Shown: positions 18,556 through 29,472, counted from the first letter of the stretch. The stretch is DNA of 64,000 bases from Clostridia bacterium (GCA_017456145.1 JAFTJZ010000026.1:140699-204698), one strand, 5' to 3'. Notes: a model not told the origin generated them from the sequence alone. Program-made: numbers and translations.

Positions 18556-19167
18556 ATGCGTATCGGAATATACGGTGGTACGTTCTCCCCGCCACACAAG
18601 GGACACGTTGCCGCGGCCAAGGCGTTTATGGAGCAGATGTGGCTGGACCTGCTCTACATCATTCCTACAGGGATCCCTCCGCACAAATCCGCTGACGTCG
18701 TTGTCACACCGCTTGAGCGGCTTGCGATGTGCGAGCGTGCGTTTTCCACACTTGAGGGCGTTATTATCAGCGATATGGAGCTCCGACGCGAGGGAAAAAG
18801 CTATACGGCGGATACGTTGCGGGAGCTGCACTCGCGCTGCGAAGACGGATCAAGATTATTTTTGCTTATGGGGACGGATATGCTGCTGACGCTTGACAGC
18901 TGGTATCAGCCCGAAGAGATCTTCCGACTTTCTTATCCCGTTTATATGCGGCGAGAGGGGAGCGACCCCATTCTGGATGCGCGGATCGTCAAGCAGATCG
19001 AGAACCTCAAGAATCGTTATGGAAAAGTAGTGAGACGCATTGTCGGCGACGCGTTACCGATCTCAAGCACCATGGTCCGTCGTGCGATTTCCGAAGGGAA
19101 GAGCATTGACGGACTTGTGCCGACTGCGGTGGCACAATATATTCGCGACCATAAATTGTATGTATAA
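18556..19167 (+). CDS. nadD: Nicotinate-nucleotide adenylyltransferase
   Basis: NadD adenylates nicotinate mononucleotide in NAD synthesis. The 203 residues start IGIYGGTFSPPHKGH, the nucleotidyltransferase HxGH box, and end with the ISSTMVRRAI motif. It sits between yhbY and yqeK in a conserved Firmicutes cluster. Confidence 0.96.
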   Translation: MRIGIYGGTFSPPHKGHVAAAKAFMEQMWLDLLYIIPTGIPPHKSADVVVTPLERLAMCERAFSTLEGVIISDMELRREGKSYTADTLRELHSRCEDGSRLFLLMGTDMLLTLDSWYQPEEIFRLSYPVYMRREGSDPILDARIVKQIENLKNRYGKVVRRIVGDALPISSTMVRRAISEGKSIDGLVPTAVAQYIRDHKLYV

Positions 19168-19188
19168 AACAGAAAGGCGGGATCCAAA

Positions 19189-19851
19189 ATGATGGGGGAT
19201 GAAAATAACACTGTCATGACGATTACCGAGCAGATGCTGGATGAGCTCAGGGCTGCACTGCGCGACACCATGTCCGAAAAGCGGTATGCGCATACACTCG
19301 GCGTGGAGCGCATGGCAAAGCGATTGGGCGAACTGTATTGCCCGGATAAAATTGCCCTGTTGCGTGCTGCTGCACTGCTGCACGACATAACAAAAGAAGA
19401 AACTTTTGAAAAACAATTGCAATTATGCGAACAATTTGGTATAATAGTAGATGAGCTTGACCGCATGGCGCCAAAAACCTTCCACGCCAAGACGGCAGCT
19501 GCGCTGATTCCCGTGAAATATCCCGAATTTGCCGATCCGATCGTCATTGGTGCGGTGCGTTGGCATACAACGGGGCGGGCGGAAATGACGCTGTATGAGC
19601 ATCTGATCTATCTTGCCGATTATATTGATGATACGAGAAAATTTGAAGATTGTGTCAAGCTGAGAGATATGTTCTGGAATCCTGCACCCGCTTGTATGGG
19701 GGAAAAAGAACGGATGCGGCATCTGTTACGGATATTGATCGCCTCTTATGATTTCACGATCAGCGGTCTTCTTGAAGAGGGTGCTCCCATCAGCGCAGAC
19801 ACCTTCCATGCGAGAAATCAACTTCTGCTGCGTTTGAAAAAAGAAACATAA
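19189..19851 (+). CDS. yqeK: HD-domain diadenosine tetraphosphatase YqeK
   Basis: YqeK-type HD hydrolases split Ap4A symmetrically to ADP. The 220-residue protein has the HD metal-binding pattern: H of YAHTLGVE, then ALLHDITKE, H of FHAKTAA, and the later WHTTGRAEM and ADYIDDTRKFEDC. ATG 19189 has AAAGGCGG with 8-nt spacing. It is followed by an LCP gene and rsfS, as in other Clostridia. Confidence 0.93.
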   Translation: MMGDENNTVMTITEQMLDELRAALRDTMSEKRYAHTLGVERMAKRLGELYCPDKIALLRAAALLHDITKEETFEKQLQLCEQFGIIVDELDRMAPKTFHAKTAAALIPVKYPEFADPIVIGAVRWHTTGRAEMTLYEHLIYLADYIDDTRKFEDCVKLRDMFWNPAPACMGEKERMRHLLRILIASYDFTISGLLEEGAPISADTFHARNQLLLRLKKET

Positions 19852-19873
19852 GATAGGCCTCTTCTCCGTTTCT

Positions 19874-19906
19874 GTTTACATACCATATCGAAAGGAGTAT
19901 GTAAAC
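19874..19906 (+). promoter_or_regulatory. Perfect inverted repeat around the LCP ribosome-binding site
   Basis: GTTTACATAC (19874-19883) and GTATGTAAAC (19897-19906) are perfect 10-bp arms with a 13-nt loop. The AAAGGAG ribosome-binding site (19891-19897) lies in the loop and its last base is in the stem. It could present or mask the site in mRNA, or act as a DNA operator. Confidence 0.55.
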
Positions 19907-19908
19907 TC

Positions 19909-21018
19909 ATGAAAAGAGAGCTGTTAGCCCGTCGGCTGATCCTTCCCATCCTTACGGCGTTTCTGATCCTTGCGCCGCTGCTCGGCGTTGCTGTGGTCGG
20001 TGAGCATCGATATGAGGTGCGTCATCCCGCTTATGCCAAGCATATGATGGCACGTCTTCTCGGTGAGGAGAGTGCAGAGTGCGATGCGGACAACTGGGAG
20101 AGCATGGAGGAAATACCCGTAGGAGGCGATGGCGGTGTGACCAATATTTTAGTGCTTGGACGTGATGCTGCGGCGGGGCTGACCGATGTTATGATGCTGG
20201 TTTCGCTGGATGCGGATCAACATTCACTCTCCATCCTGCAGCTGCCGCGGGACACTTATGCCAATTATACACGAAATAATTATAAGAAATTGAACGGCGC
20301 ATACAGAGAATTGGGTGGCGCGGCACTTGCCGAGTTTCTTTCGCACCATATGGGCGTGGACGTCGATCGCTACCTTTGCATCGATCTTGCGGTCTTCGGT
20401 GAGATCGTTGATACGCTGGGCGGCGTTTCCATCAATATACCCGCCGATATGGATTACGATGATCCGACGCAATCGCTGCACATCCATTTGGATGCGGGAG
20501 AGCAGGTGCTCAACGGAGAGCAGGCGCAAATGTTCGTGCGATTCCGCTCAGGATATACCCAAGCCGATCTTGGAAGGATGGATGCGCAAAAGCTGTTTTT
20601 GGCTGCGCTTGCCAAGCAGGTGAAAAGTACCCTGACACTTGGTCGTGCCGCAGAGCTTGCCTGCAGCTGCTTTGGAAAGGTCAAGACCAATCTGTCGCTC
20701 AGGGAGTGCATTTCCTGCGCACGGGCACTGATGGATGTCGATCTGACGGCGGTCAGTATGAGCACGCTGCAAGGGGAGGCTGTCAAGCCCAAATCCGGCG
20801 GCGCATGGTATTATATTTTGAATCGAGAGGGTGCCGCAGAGCAGCTGGCGCAAATGTTCGATCAAACGGGGGAATTTGATCCCGATCGTATTTTTACCAA
20901 TGCATCTCGTTCAGAATACCAGAATATTTATCTGTCCTCTGCATCGAGGTTTGCGCCCAAGGCGCATACGGCACAGGATCTGCTGGATGGAGCACTGGCA
21001 CCTGCACGCATCTCATAA
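19909..21018 (+). CDS. LytR-CpsA-Psr (LCP) family protein
   Basis: LCP proteins transfer undecaprenyl-linked glycopolymers such as teichoic acids onto peptidoglycan outside the cell. The 369-residue protein has a short cytoplasmic N-terminus and one membrane helix (about 10-32), followed by the extracellular LCP domain. That domain contains the segment ending LQLPRDTY (Asp and Arg contact the lipid phosphate), KLNGAYRELGG and MFVRFRSGYTQADLGRM. The gene lies between yqeK and rsfS. The exact polymer is unknown. Confidence 0.92.
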   Translation: MKRELLARRLILPILTAFLILAPLLGVAVVGEHRYEVRHPAYAKHMMARLLGEESAECDADNWESMEEIPVGGDGGVTNILVLGRDAAAGLTDVMMLVSLDADQHSLSILQLPRDTYANYTRNNYKKLNGAYRELGGAALAEFLSHHMGVDVDRYLCIDLAVFGEIVDTLGGVSINIPADMDYDDPTQSLHIHLDAGEQVLNGEQAQMFVRFRSGYTQADLGRMDAQKLFLAALAKQVKSTLTLGRAAELACSCFGKVKTNLSLRECISCARALMDVDLTAVSMSTLQGEAVKPKSGGAWYYILNREGAAEQLAQMFDQTGEFDPDRIFTNASRSEYQNIYLSSASRFAPKAHTAQDLLDGALAPARIS

Positions 21019-21088
21019 AACGACCGCCGACGGCGGTTACATAAAAAATGATTTTGAAAATTATCACAATAGAAAGGAATTTACAATC

Positions 21089-21550
21089 ATGAGTGAAAAC
21101 ATTCTTCATCCGATTCTTGAAGATACCCGGGATGCGGTGTTATCTGACGAAGAATATGCCGCGCTGCCGACTTTGGCGGGCGCGGAGCCCGGACTGCTTG
21201 CCGAGGCGATCGCACAGGTGTTGGACAGCCGTCGCGGTCGTGACGTCAAGGTCATGTACGTAGAGGATAAGACGGAAATTGCCGAATATTTTGTACTCTG
21301 CACAGGTAACTCGAGTACCCATGTCAAGTCGTTGATGGGCGAGGTTGAACATAAAATCGCATTGCGCGGCGTTGAACCCCATCACGTGGAGGGAAGAGAC
21401 AACAGCGCTTGGATCATTGCGGATTACAGTCACGTTCTGGTGCACGTCTTCAGCCGCGAGGCTCGCGAATTTTATAATCTGGATAAGCTGTATGGCGACG
21501 GCTCCTCGCCGAAAACCGCCGATGGGGCACCAGATCAAAGCGATAAATAA
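21089..21550 (+). CDS. rsfS: Ribosomal silencing factor RsfS
   Basis: RsfS binds L14 and blocks 50S-30S joining when nutrients are low. The 153-residue protein has an unusual N-terminal extension of about 40 residues before the core, which contains CTGNSSTHVKSL, the VEG motif followed by WIIADYSHVLVHVF, and the REFYNLDKLYGD tail. ATG 21089 follows AGAAAGGA. Its position after nadD, yqeK and an LCP gene is conserved. Confidence 0.94.
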   Translation: MSENILHPILEDTRDAVLSDEEYAALPTLAGAEPGLLAEAIAQVLDSRRGRDVKVMYVEDKTEIAEYFVLCTGNSSTHVKSLMGEVEHKIALRGVEPHHVEGRDNSAWIIADYSHVLVHVFSREAREFYNLDKLYGDGSSPKTADGAPDQSDK

Positions 21551-21585
21551 ATTTTGACATATATACAACGAAAGGATTTCATCTG

Positions 21586-23982
21586 ATGAAGTACAATTTC
21601 TCCGAAATCGAGAGCAAATGGCAGAAAAAATGGGATGACGCAGGTATTTTCCGCGCCAAGGACAACGATGACCGCAAGAAGTTTTATGCGCTGGTCGAAT
21701 TTCCTTATCCCTCCGGTGCAGGTATGCACGTTGGACACATCAAGGCGTATTCCAGCCTTGAGGTGATTTCCCGTAAAAGACGGATGGAGGGCTACAACGT
21801 TCTTTTCCCGATCGGATTTGATGCCTACGGTCTGCCCACAGAAAATTATGCCATCAAAACAGGGATTCACCCCAGACAAGTCACGGATCAGAACATCGCG
21901 CGCTTTTCCGCACAGCTGCGTCGCGTCGGTTTCTCGTTCGATTGGGATCGCGTGATCGATACCACGCAGGAGGATTATTACAAGTGGACGCAATACATAT
22001 TCCTCAAGCTGTTTGAGAAGGGTCTTGCGTTCCGCGATACCGCGCTGGTCAACTATTGCCCGCACTGCAAGGTCGTCCTCTCCAACGAGGACTCTCAGGG
22101 CGGCAAGTGCGATATCTGCCACAGCGACGTGGTTCAGAAGTCCAAGGACGTTTGGTATCTTCGTATTACCGAGTATGCAGATAAGCTGCTGCAGGGACTT
22201 GACGAGGTCGATTATCTCCCCAACGTCAAGCAGCAGCAGGTCAACTGGGTCGGCAAGTCCACGGGTGCTTTTGTCAACTTCAAGGTTGCGAACACGGATG
22301 AAACGTTGCGCATCTACACGACGCGCTGCGACACGCTCTTCGGCGTAACCTTTATGGTCATCGCGCCCGAGCATCCCTTGATCGACAAGATGGCAGATCG
22401 CATCGGCAACATGGAAGCAGTTCTCGCTTACCGCGCCGAGTGTGCCAAGAAGACAGAGTTCGAGAGAACGCAGCTGGTCAAGGATAAAACGGGTGTATGC
22501 CTGGATGGCTTGCGTGCCGTCAACCCCATCACGGGTAAGGAAATTCCCATCTTCATTGCAGATTACGTAATGATGGGCTACGGTACCGGTGCGATCATGG
22601 CAGTTCCTGCGCATGATGAGCGCGACTACGAATTTGCCAAGAAGTTCGGCATCGATATCGTTGAGGTCATCAAGGGCGGAAATATTGATGAGGCTGCCTA
22701 TACCGGTGACGGTGAGATGATCAATTCCGACTTCCTCAACGGTTATACCAACAAAAAGGATTCGATCGCCCGTATGCTGGAGTACCTCAAGGAAAAGGGA
22801 ATCGGTGAGATGGGCGTACAGTACAAGATGAAGGACTGGGCGTTCAACCGTCAGCGTTATTGGGGTGAGCCGATCCCGATTGTACATTGCCCCAAGTGCG
22901 GCATGGTCCCCGTCCCCTACGATCAGCTGCCCTTAAGGCTCCCCAATGTTACCGAGTTTGCTCCCGGCGAGGGCGGTGAGAGCCCCTTGGCGAAGATCGA
23001 GGAATACGTTAACTGCGAGTGCCCCAAGTGCGGCGGCAAGGCAAGACGCGAGACCGATACCATGCCCCAGTGGGCAGGATCCTCCTGGTATTTCCTGCGC
23101 TATATTGATCCTAAGAACGATCATGCGCTGGCCGATCCCGAAAAGCTCAAGTACTGGCTGCCTGTTGACTGGTATAACGGCGGTATGGAGCACGTTACCC
23201 GTCACATGATCTACTCTCGTTTCTGGCATCACTTCCTGTACGATATCGGCGAGGTTCCTTGTGCCGAGCCGTATGCCAAGAGAACTGCGCAGGGCTTGAT
23301 TCTCGGCCCGGACGGAGACAAGATGAGTAAATCCAAGGGGAACGTGGTCGATCCCAACGAGGTCGTTGATGCTTACGGTGCCGATGTGCTGCGCACCTAT
23401 ATCCTCTTTATGGGCGATTATGGCAGTGCTACGCCTTGGTCGGATAACGGCGTGAAGGGATGTAAGAGATTCATCGATCGTTTTGCGGACGTTTACGATC
23501 TGATCAGTGATAAGCCTATCTCAAAGAAACTGGAAAGTGCCGTCCATAAGACGGTCAAAAAGGTCACGGAGGATATTGAGGAGCTGAAATTCAATACCGC
23601 CATTGCTGCGATGATGGGACTCCTCAACGATATTTATGCCGAGGGCAACATCACCAAGGATGCGTACAATATGCTGGTACGTCTGCTTTGCCCCATCGCA
23701 CCTCACGTCTGCGAGGAGCTGTGGGAGATGCTGGGCGAGAAGGGCTTTTGCGCATTGGCGCCTTGGCCGCAGTATGACGAGGCAAAGACGATCGACGAGG
23801 AGATCGAGCTGCCCGTGCAGATCAATGGCAAAGTAAGAGGAAAGATCACAGTCGCAGCGGATGCTGCCAAGGAGGATATTCTCACTGCGGCCAAGACTGC
23901 TGTTGCGGTATCGATTGAGGGGAAGACCGTGATCAAAGAGATCCTGGTTCCCGGCAAGATGGTCAGCCTTGTGGTGAAATGA
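21586..23982 (+). CDS. leuS: Leucyl-tRNA synthetase
   Basis: A class I synthetase that charges tRNA-Leu. The 798 residues show the HIGH-type motif GMHVGH near 46-51, a CP1 editing domain, Cys-pair zinc sites (YCPHCKVVL and CPKCG), the KMSKS motif near 580 and an anticodon-binding C-terminus. No T-box leader fits in the 35-bp gap after rsfS, so it probably shares the upstream transcript. Confidence 0.98.
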   Translation: MKYNFSEIESKWQKKWDDAGIFRAKDNDDRKKFYALVEFPYPSGAGMHVGHIKAYSSLEVISRKRRMEGYNVLFPIGFDAYGLPTENYAIKTGIHPRQVTDQNIARFSAQLRRVGFSFDWDRVIDTTQEDYYKWTQYIFLKLFEKGLAFRDTALVNYCPHCKVVLSNEDSQGGKCDICHSDVVQKSKDVWYLRITEYADKLLQGLDEVDYLPNVKQQQVNWVGKSTGAFVNFKVANTDETLRIYTTRCDTLFGVTFMVIAPEHPLIDKMADRIGNMEAVLAYRAECAKKTEFERTQLVKDKTGVCLDGLRAVNPITGKEIPIFIADYVMMGYGTGAIMAVPAHDERDYEFAKKFGIDIVEVIKGGNIDEAAYTGDGEMINSDFLNGYTNKKDSIARMLEYLKEKGIGEMGVQYKMKDWAFNRQRYWGEPIPIVHCPKCGMVPVPYDQLPLRLPNVTEFAPGEGGESPLAKIEEYVNCECPKCGGKARRETDTMPQWAGSSWYFLRYIDPKNDHALADPEKLKYWLPVDWYNGGMEHVTRHMIYSRFWHHFLYDIGEVPCAEPYAKRTAQGLILGPDGDKMSKSKGNVVDPNEVVDAYGADVLRTYILFMGDYGSATPWSDNGVKGCKRFIDRFADVYDLISDKPISKKLESAVHKTVKKVTEDIEELKFNTAIAAMMGLLNDIYAEGNITKDAYNMLVRLLCPIAPHVCEELWEMLGEKGFCALAPWPQYDEAKTIDEEIELPVQINGKVRGKITVAADAAKEDILTAAKTAVAVSIEGKTVIKEILVPGKMVSLVVK

Positions 23983-24054
23983 GCCGCGTGATACAAGATT
24001 TTGTTCTTTGTCATAAAAAAATCAAAAATATTGAAAAAAATAGCAGAAAAGCCC

Positions 24055-24083
24055 TTGACAAAATACACGGAAAAGTGTATAAT
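24055..24083 (+). promoter_or_regulatory. Promoter of rpsU
   Basis: TTGACA (24055-24060), 17 bp, TATAAT (24078-24083): a full consensus promoter 65 bp upstream of rpsU. Confidence 0.9.
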
Positions 24084-24147
24084 ATATGGGTGAATTTCCC
24101 CAAAGAGTGAGAGCTCTTGGAAATGTGAGGGGAGGGAAAAAGAAACC

Positions 24148-24324
24148 ATGGCTGAAGTTAGAGTTAAGGAAGGCGAGTCTTTGGACAGCGCTCTTCGCCG
24201 CTTTAAGCGTCAGTGTGCTCGTTCCGGTGTTCTTACCGAGCTCCGTAAGAGAGAGCACTACGAAAAGCCCAGCGTAAAACGCAAGAAGAAGTCTGAGGCT
24301 GCAAGAAAGCGCAAGTATAAATAA
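24148..24324 (+). CDS. rpsU: 30S ribosomal protein bS21
   Basis: A 58-residue, very basic protein starting [19 protein letters not shown], typical of bS21, which helps the 30S platform recognise the Shine-Dalgarno helix. It has its own consensus promoter and a strong terminator, so it is a single-gene transcription unit. Confidence 0.96.
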   Translation: MAEVRVKEGESLDSALRRFKRQCARSGVLTELRKREHYEKPSVKRKKKSEAARKRKYK

Positions 24325-24337
24325 TGCTTTGCCACCA

Positions 24338-24366
24338 AGCAGGCATCCGATGGATGCCTGCTTTTT
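24338..24366 (+). terminator. Terminator of rpsU
   Basis: AGCAGGCATCC and GGATGCCTGCT form an 11-bp stem with a 3-nt loop followed by a U run. Confidence 0.92.
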
Positions 24367-24423
24367 GTCACTTTCATTTGTGTCAAAACCGTGAACAATT
24401 TTTGTCATTTTCGCCTTTTTGAC

Positions 24424-24452
24424 TTGACAAATTCTTCGGAATGTGCTATACT
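24424..24452 (+). promoter_or_regulatory. Promoter of the 82-residue membrane protein gene
   Basis: TTGACA (24424-24429), 17 bp, TATACT (24447-24452), near consensus, 35 bp upstream of the ATG. Confidence 0.85.
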
Positions 24453-24486
24453 AATATCACAACACTTGAAAGGAGTCATACATATT

Positions 24487-24735
24487 ATGGCTAACAATTC
24501 TATCACTGCTCAGTACAATGAACTGCCCAAGTGGGTCAGAGTTCTTCTTCAACTGTTCCTTGGGAGCGTGATCGGCGGTGTCTATCGCATCATCCGTTTC
24601 TTCGAGACCAAGAACGTCGTAACTTTGGTTGTTGGTATTCTCGTTCTGGTTACCGGTATCGGTAACGGCATTGCTTGGATCGTTGACCTGATCACGACCA
24701 TTTTCGGCGGCGGTATCACCGTTCTTGCTGACTGA
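24487..24735 (+). CDS. Small membrane protein of unknown function
   Basis: The 82-residue product has no family I recognise. It has a short polar N-terminus (NSITAQYNELPKW) and two hydrophobic stretches (about 18-34 and 44-75), the second rich in Gly, Ile and Val and ending in TTIFGGGITVLAD. ATG 24487 follows AAAGGAG with about 10-nt spacing. It has its own near-consensus promoter and a strong terminator, so it is a single-gene unit that is probably well expressed. Confidence 0.8.
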   Translation: MANNSITAQYNELPKWVRVLLQLFLGSVIGGVYRIIRFFETKNVVTLVVGILVLVTGIGNGIAWIVDLITTIFGGGITVLAD

Positions 24736-24747
24736 TTCTGAAAAAAG

Positions 24748-24793
24748 ATGCTGTATCTCGGTTCACATCTGTGTCCGTGATACAGCATTTTTT
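24748..24793 (+). terminator. Terminator of the small membrane protein gene
   Basis: ATGCTGTATC and GATACAGCAT pair around a partly structured loop and are followed by six U. Confidence 0.88.
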
Positions 24794-24927
24794 ATATTTA
24801 TTCACGATTTGTCATCAAAGCTGTATGATCCAACCAAGACTCAGGTAAGAACCGATCATGCCGAGCTGATGCATAAAGGGACAGGCCGCGTAATTGCTCC
24901 CGATCTCTTTGGGGCAAAAGCAGCAAG

Positions 24928-24965
24928 GATCGGACACCGTAAATGAAAGCATACGGTGCCCGATC
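24928..24965 (-). terminator. Inverted repeat downstream of rsmI
   Basis: GATCGG-(A)-CACCGTA and TACGGTG-(C)-CCGATC form a long stem just beyond the rsmI stop. The run of U is weak on either strand, so it may be an imperfect or bidirectional terminator. The rest of 24736-24973 shows nothing convincing. Confidence 0.5.
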
Positions 24966-24973
24966 TTTATGAT

Positions 24974-25873
24974 TTATAAAACCTGTTGATATACTTCGTT
25001 TTTCGCCACGCCTCGGTCATGCGCGGCGGCCTTGATGGCATCATTTTTCCGCATTCCCTGTGCCATATAATATTCGACGTGCTCACGGACGCTCATTCCG
25101 TCCCAGAAAGTATTTGTTCCTTCAGCTATCATAGAGGCACCCTCGATGACAAGGACGTATTCACCGCGCGGTTCCTTTACGGCGTAGCAGGCAACGGCGC
25201 CGCCAAGCGTCGTGCGAAAGACCTCTTCGTTTCGCTTGGTCAGCTCGCGGCACAGCGTGATGCGACGGGTCTCGCCAAAGGTTTGGCAGAGATCGGAAAG
25301 GGTGGTGCGCAGCTTGTGCGGCGCCTCGTGCAAAATTATGGTACGGCTCTCACCTCGTAATGCGGCAAGATGCTCACGCCGCTCGGCCTTGTTGACCGAG
25401 AGAAAGCCCTCAAAGCAAAATCTGCCCGTAGGAAGACCGGAGAGCGTCAGGGCATCCACGGCAGCGCAGCACCCGGGAACGCCCGTCACAGGGATTCCTC
25501 GCTCGCCACAGAGGACCACCAAGTCTTCTCCGGGGTCGGAGATGGCGGGAGTTCCCGCATCGGTGATCAATGCGCAGGATTCTCCCTTTTGCAGACGCGC
25601 GACGATCTCCTCACCGCGCTCTCTTTTATTATGCTCATAATAAGAAACCATCGGCTTTTGTATACCGAGATAGGTCAACAGCTTGAGCGAATTTCTGGTG
25701 TCCTCGGCAGCGATGAAATCAACGCCGGATAACACCTTGATGGCGCGCAGTGAAAGATCGTCGAGATTTCCGATCGGTGTGGCAACAAGATACAGGGTAC
25801 CACCGATAATGCGATTCTTCTCCTCGCGCACGGTGGGGAGAGCGGACTCTCTTTCTTGGTGATCGAGTTCCAT
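24974..25873 (-). CDS. rsmI: 16S rRNA (cytidine-1402-2'-O)-methyltransferase RsmI
   Basis: RsmI methylates the ribose of C1402 in the decoding centre. The 299 residues contain the tetrapyrrole-methylase-type fold signatures LYLVATPIGNLDDLSLRA, AAEDTR, SYYEHN, LITDAGTPAISDPG and FEGFL. The C-terminal 40 residues include MRKNDAIKAAAHDRGVAKNEVY, a small helical domain typical of this enzyme. It is transcribed away from the amidase gene. Confidence 0.96.
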   Translation of the reverse strand: MELDHQERESALPTVREEKNRIIGGTLYLVATPIGNLDDLSLRAIKVLSGVDFIAAEDTRNSLKLLTYLGIQKPMVSYYEHNKRERGEEIVARLQKGESCALITDAGTPAISDPGEDLVVLCGERGIPVTGVPGCCAAVDALTLSGLPTGRFCFEGFLSVNKAERREHLAALRGESRTIILHEAPHKLRTTLSDLCQTFGETRRITLCRELTKRNEEVFRTTLGGAVACYAVKEPRGEYVLVIEGASMIAEGTNTFWDGMSVREHVEYYMAQGMRKNDAIKAAAHDRGVAKNEVYQQVL

Positions 25874-25900
25874 GGTGAACTCCTTTCAAAAAGTTTTCGA

Positions 25901-25928
25901 AACATCAGACCTCTTGCAACATACAATA
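25901..25928 (+). promoter_or_regulatory. Candidate sigma-K (or sigma-E) type promoter of the amidase gene
   Basis: AAC (25901-25903), 16 bp, then CATACAATA (25920-25928) fits the sigma-K pattern (mAC, N16-17, CATAnnnTA). The -10 also matches sigma-E CATACAAT. I see no sigma-A promoter in this 85-bp gap. Confidence 0.45.
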
Positions 25929-25958
25929 AAAACAGGGTGACAAAAGGAGGTTTGACGT

Positions 25959-26522
25959 ATGGCAATCAAGGTCTACATAGATCAAGGACATAATCCGGTC
26001 AATCCCAACGCGGGAGCGGAGGGAAACGGTCTGCGCGAGCAGGATGTGGTGTATCGTATCGGGCAGGAGCTGGCGACACTTTTGCGGCAGAACGGGAATT
26101 TCGAGGTGCGTCTGTCTCGCCCGACGGCAACGACGCAGGTAGGAAATTCACTTTCGGATAGTTTGCGCACAAGGGTCAGTGATGCCAACAGCTGGGGGGC
26201 AGATTATTTTCTGAGTTTGCATACCAATGCGTCGGATATCACGGCCGCAAGCGGCGTTGAGGCATATGCCTATCGCCGCGGTTCACAAGCATTCATTCTT
26301 GGCGACCATATTGTCCGATCGATCAGTGCAGTGACGGGGCTGCCCAACCGCGGCATGAAGGTACGCACCAATCTGTACGTTCTTCGACGCACGGCAATGC
26401 CTGCGGTGCTGATCGAGCTGGGATTCATCACAAATCCGGGAGATGCCGCACTGATGTCACAACAGCCGGAGCTGTTTGCACAGGGAATCTACCGGGGGTT
26501 ATTGGAATATCTTGATCTGTGA
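25959..26522 (+). CDS. N-acetylmuramoyl-L-alanine amidase (Amidase_3) without signal peptide
   Basis: A zinc amidase that cuts between muramic acid and the stem peptide of peptidoglycan. The 187 residues are a single Amidase_3 domain: zinc ligands His11 (YIDQGHN), Glu27 (GLREQD) and His88 (LSLHTNAS), catalytic Glu153 (LIELGFITN). There is no signal peptide, membrane helix, SPOR or binding domain. ATG 25959 has a strong AAAGGAGG. A leaderless enzyme of this class fits mother-cell wall lysis like Bacillus CwlC, which is sigma-K controlled. That role is inferred from the missing leader and the promoter-like sequence upstream; a phage-derived origin is an alternative. Confidence 0.9.
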   Translation: MAIKVYIDQGHNPVNPNAGAEGNGLREQDVVYRIGQELATLLRQNGNFEVRLSRPTATTQVGNSLSDSLRTRVSDANSWGADYFLSLHTNASDITAASGVEAYAYRRGSQAFILGDHIVRSISAVTGLPNRGMKVRTNLYVLRRTAMPAVLIELGFITNPGDAALMSQQPELFAQGIYRGLLEYLDL

Positions 26523-28730
<2,208 letters not shown>

Positions 28731-28793
28731 TTAAGTGAAAAATGTGCAGCTTGCACGAAATTGCGAGAAACGCGATTTTTTTCATATCAGATA

Positions 28794-28822
28794 TTTACAA
28801 GTTCGCTTTTTTATGGTATAAT
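28794..28822 (+). promoter_or_regulatory. Promoter and structured leader start of hpf
   Basis: TTTACA (28794-28799), 17 bp, TATAAT (28817-28822). The 110-nt leader after it can fold two hairpins (GTGAC/GTCAC near 28850 and TGGGGG/CCCCCA near 28874-28900) before the ribosome-binding site. The 344-bp ligA-hpf gap holds the two divergent promoters and this leader only. Confidence 0.85.
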
Positions 28823-28936
28823 ATAAGTGGCTCCGAGAAGGATCCATGTGACATGTGACGTTGTCACGCGGGAGTGGGGGCTGCCCAAAGGATTCCCCCA
28901 TTGCCGATTCGCAAGATACACAAAGGAGGAAGAACC

Positions 28937-29464
28937 ATGAAACTGACAGTCGTTGGTCGCAAAATGAACGTGTACGAGGAAACTAAGGATCTGATTGCCA
29001 AGAAATTGGAAAAGCTGGACAAATTCTTTTCCGAAGAAGGTGATGCCACGGTGACCCTCTCGCGCAAGCGCGGAATCTCCAGCATGGAGGTGACCATCAG
29101 CGCCGCAGGAACGCTTTTCCGCAGTGAGCAGGACGCGGATGATTTCCGCGAGGCTTTGGATCGCTGCGTTGAAATCATTGAGCGTCAGATTCGCAAGAAT
29201 AAGACGCGTCTGGCTAAAAAACTGCGCACGGCGACGATCCCCGAGATGGTGGCATTCTCCGAGGAAGAGGAGGACGAGGAGCAGGTGCTCCGTGTCAAGC
29301 GTTTCCCGTTGAAACCAATGTCGGTGGATGAGGCGATACTGCAGATGAATCTGCTCGGACACGATTTCTTTATGTTTTTGAACGACGAGGAGGGTAAGGT
29401 CTCCGTCGTATATACCCGTAAGGACGGAAATTACGGTATTATCATTCCGTCCAATGAGGATTGA
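28937..29464 (+). CDS. hpf: Long-form ribosome hibernation promoting factor
   Basis: Long HPF dimerises 70S ribosomes into inactive 100S particles in stationary phase. The 175 residues have the N-terminal ribosome-binding domain (about 1-100) and the C-terminal dimerisation domain (about 118-172; VLRVKRFPLKPMSVDEAI, DFFMFLNDEEG) joined by an acidic linker (EEEEDEEQ). ATG 28937 follows AAAGGAGGA. An in-frame upstream ATG (28874) lacks a ribosome-binding site and adds non-family residues. Confidence 0.96.
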   Translation: MKLTVVGRKMNVYEETKDLIAKKLEKLDKFFSEEGDATVTLSRKRGISSMEVTISAAGTLFRSEQDADDFREALDRCVEIIERQIRKNKTRLAKKLRTATIPEMVAFSEEEEDEEQVLRVKRFPLKPMSVDEAILQMNLLGHDFFMFLNDEEGKVSVVYTRKDGNYGIIIPSNED

Positions 29465-29472
29465 AGCATTTT

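Noticed and set aside
21551-21585. T-box leader for leuS
   Set aside because: The gap is only 35 bp and contains no T-box sequence.
24725-24946. 73-codon frame after the small membrane protein gene
   Set aside because: It runs through the terminator hairpin and has no ribosome-binding site or family features.
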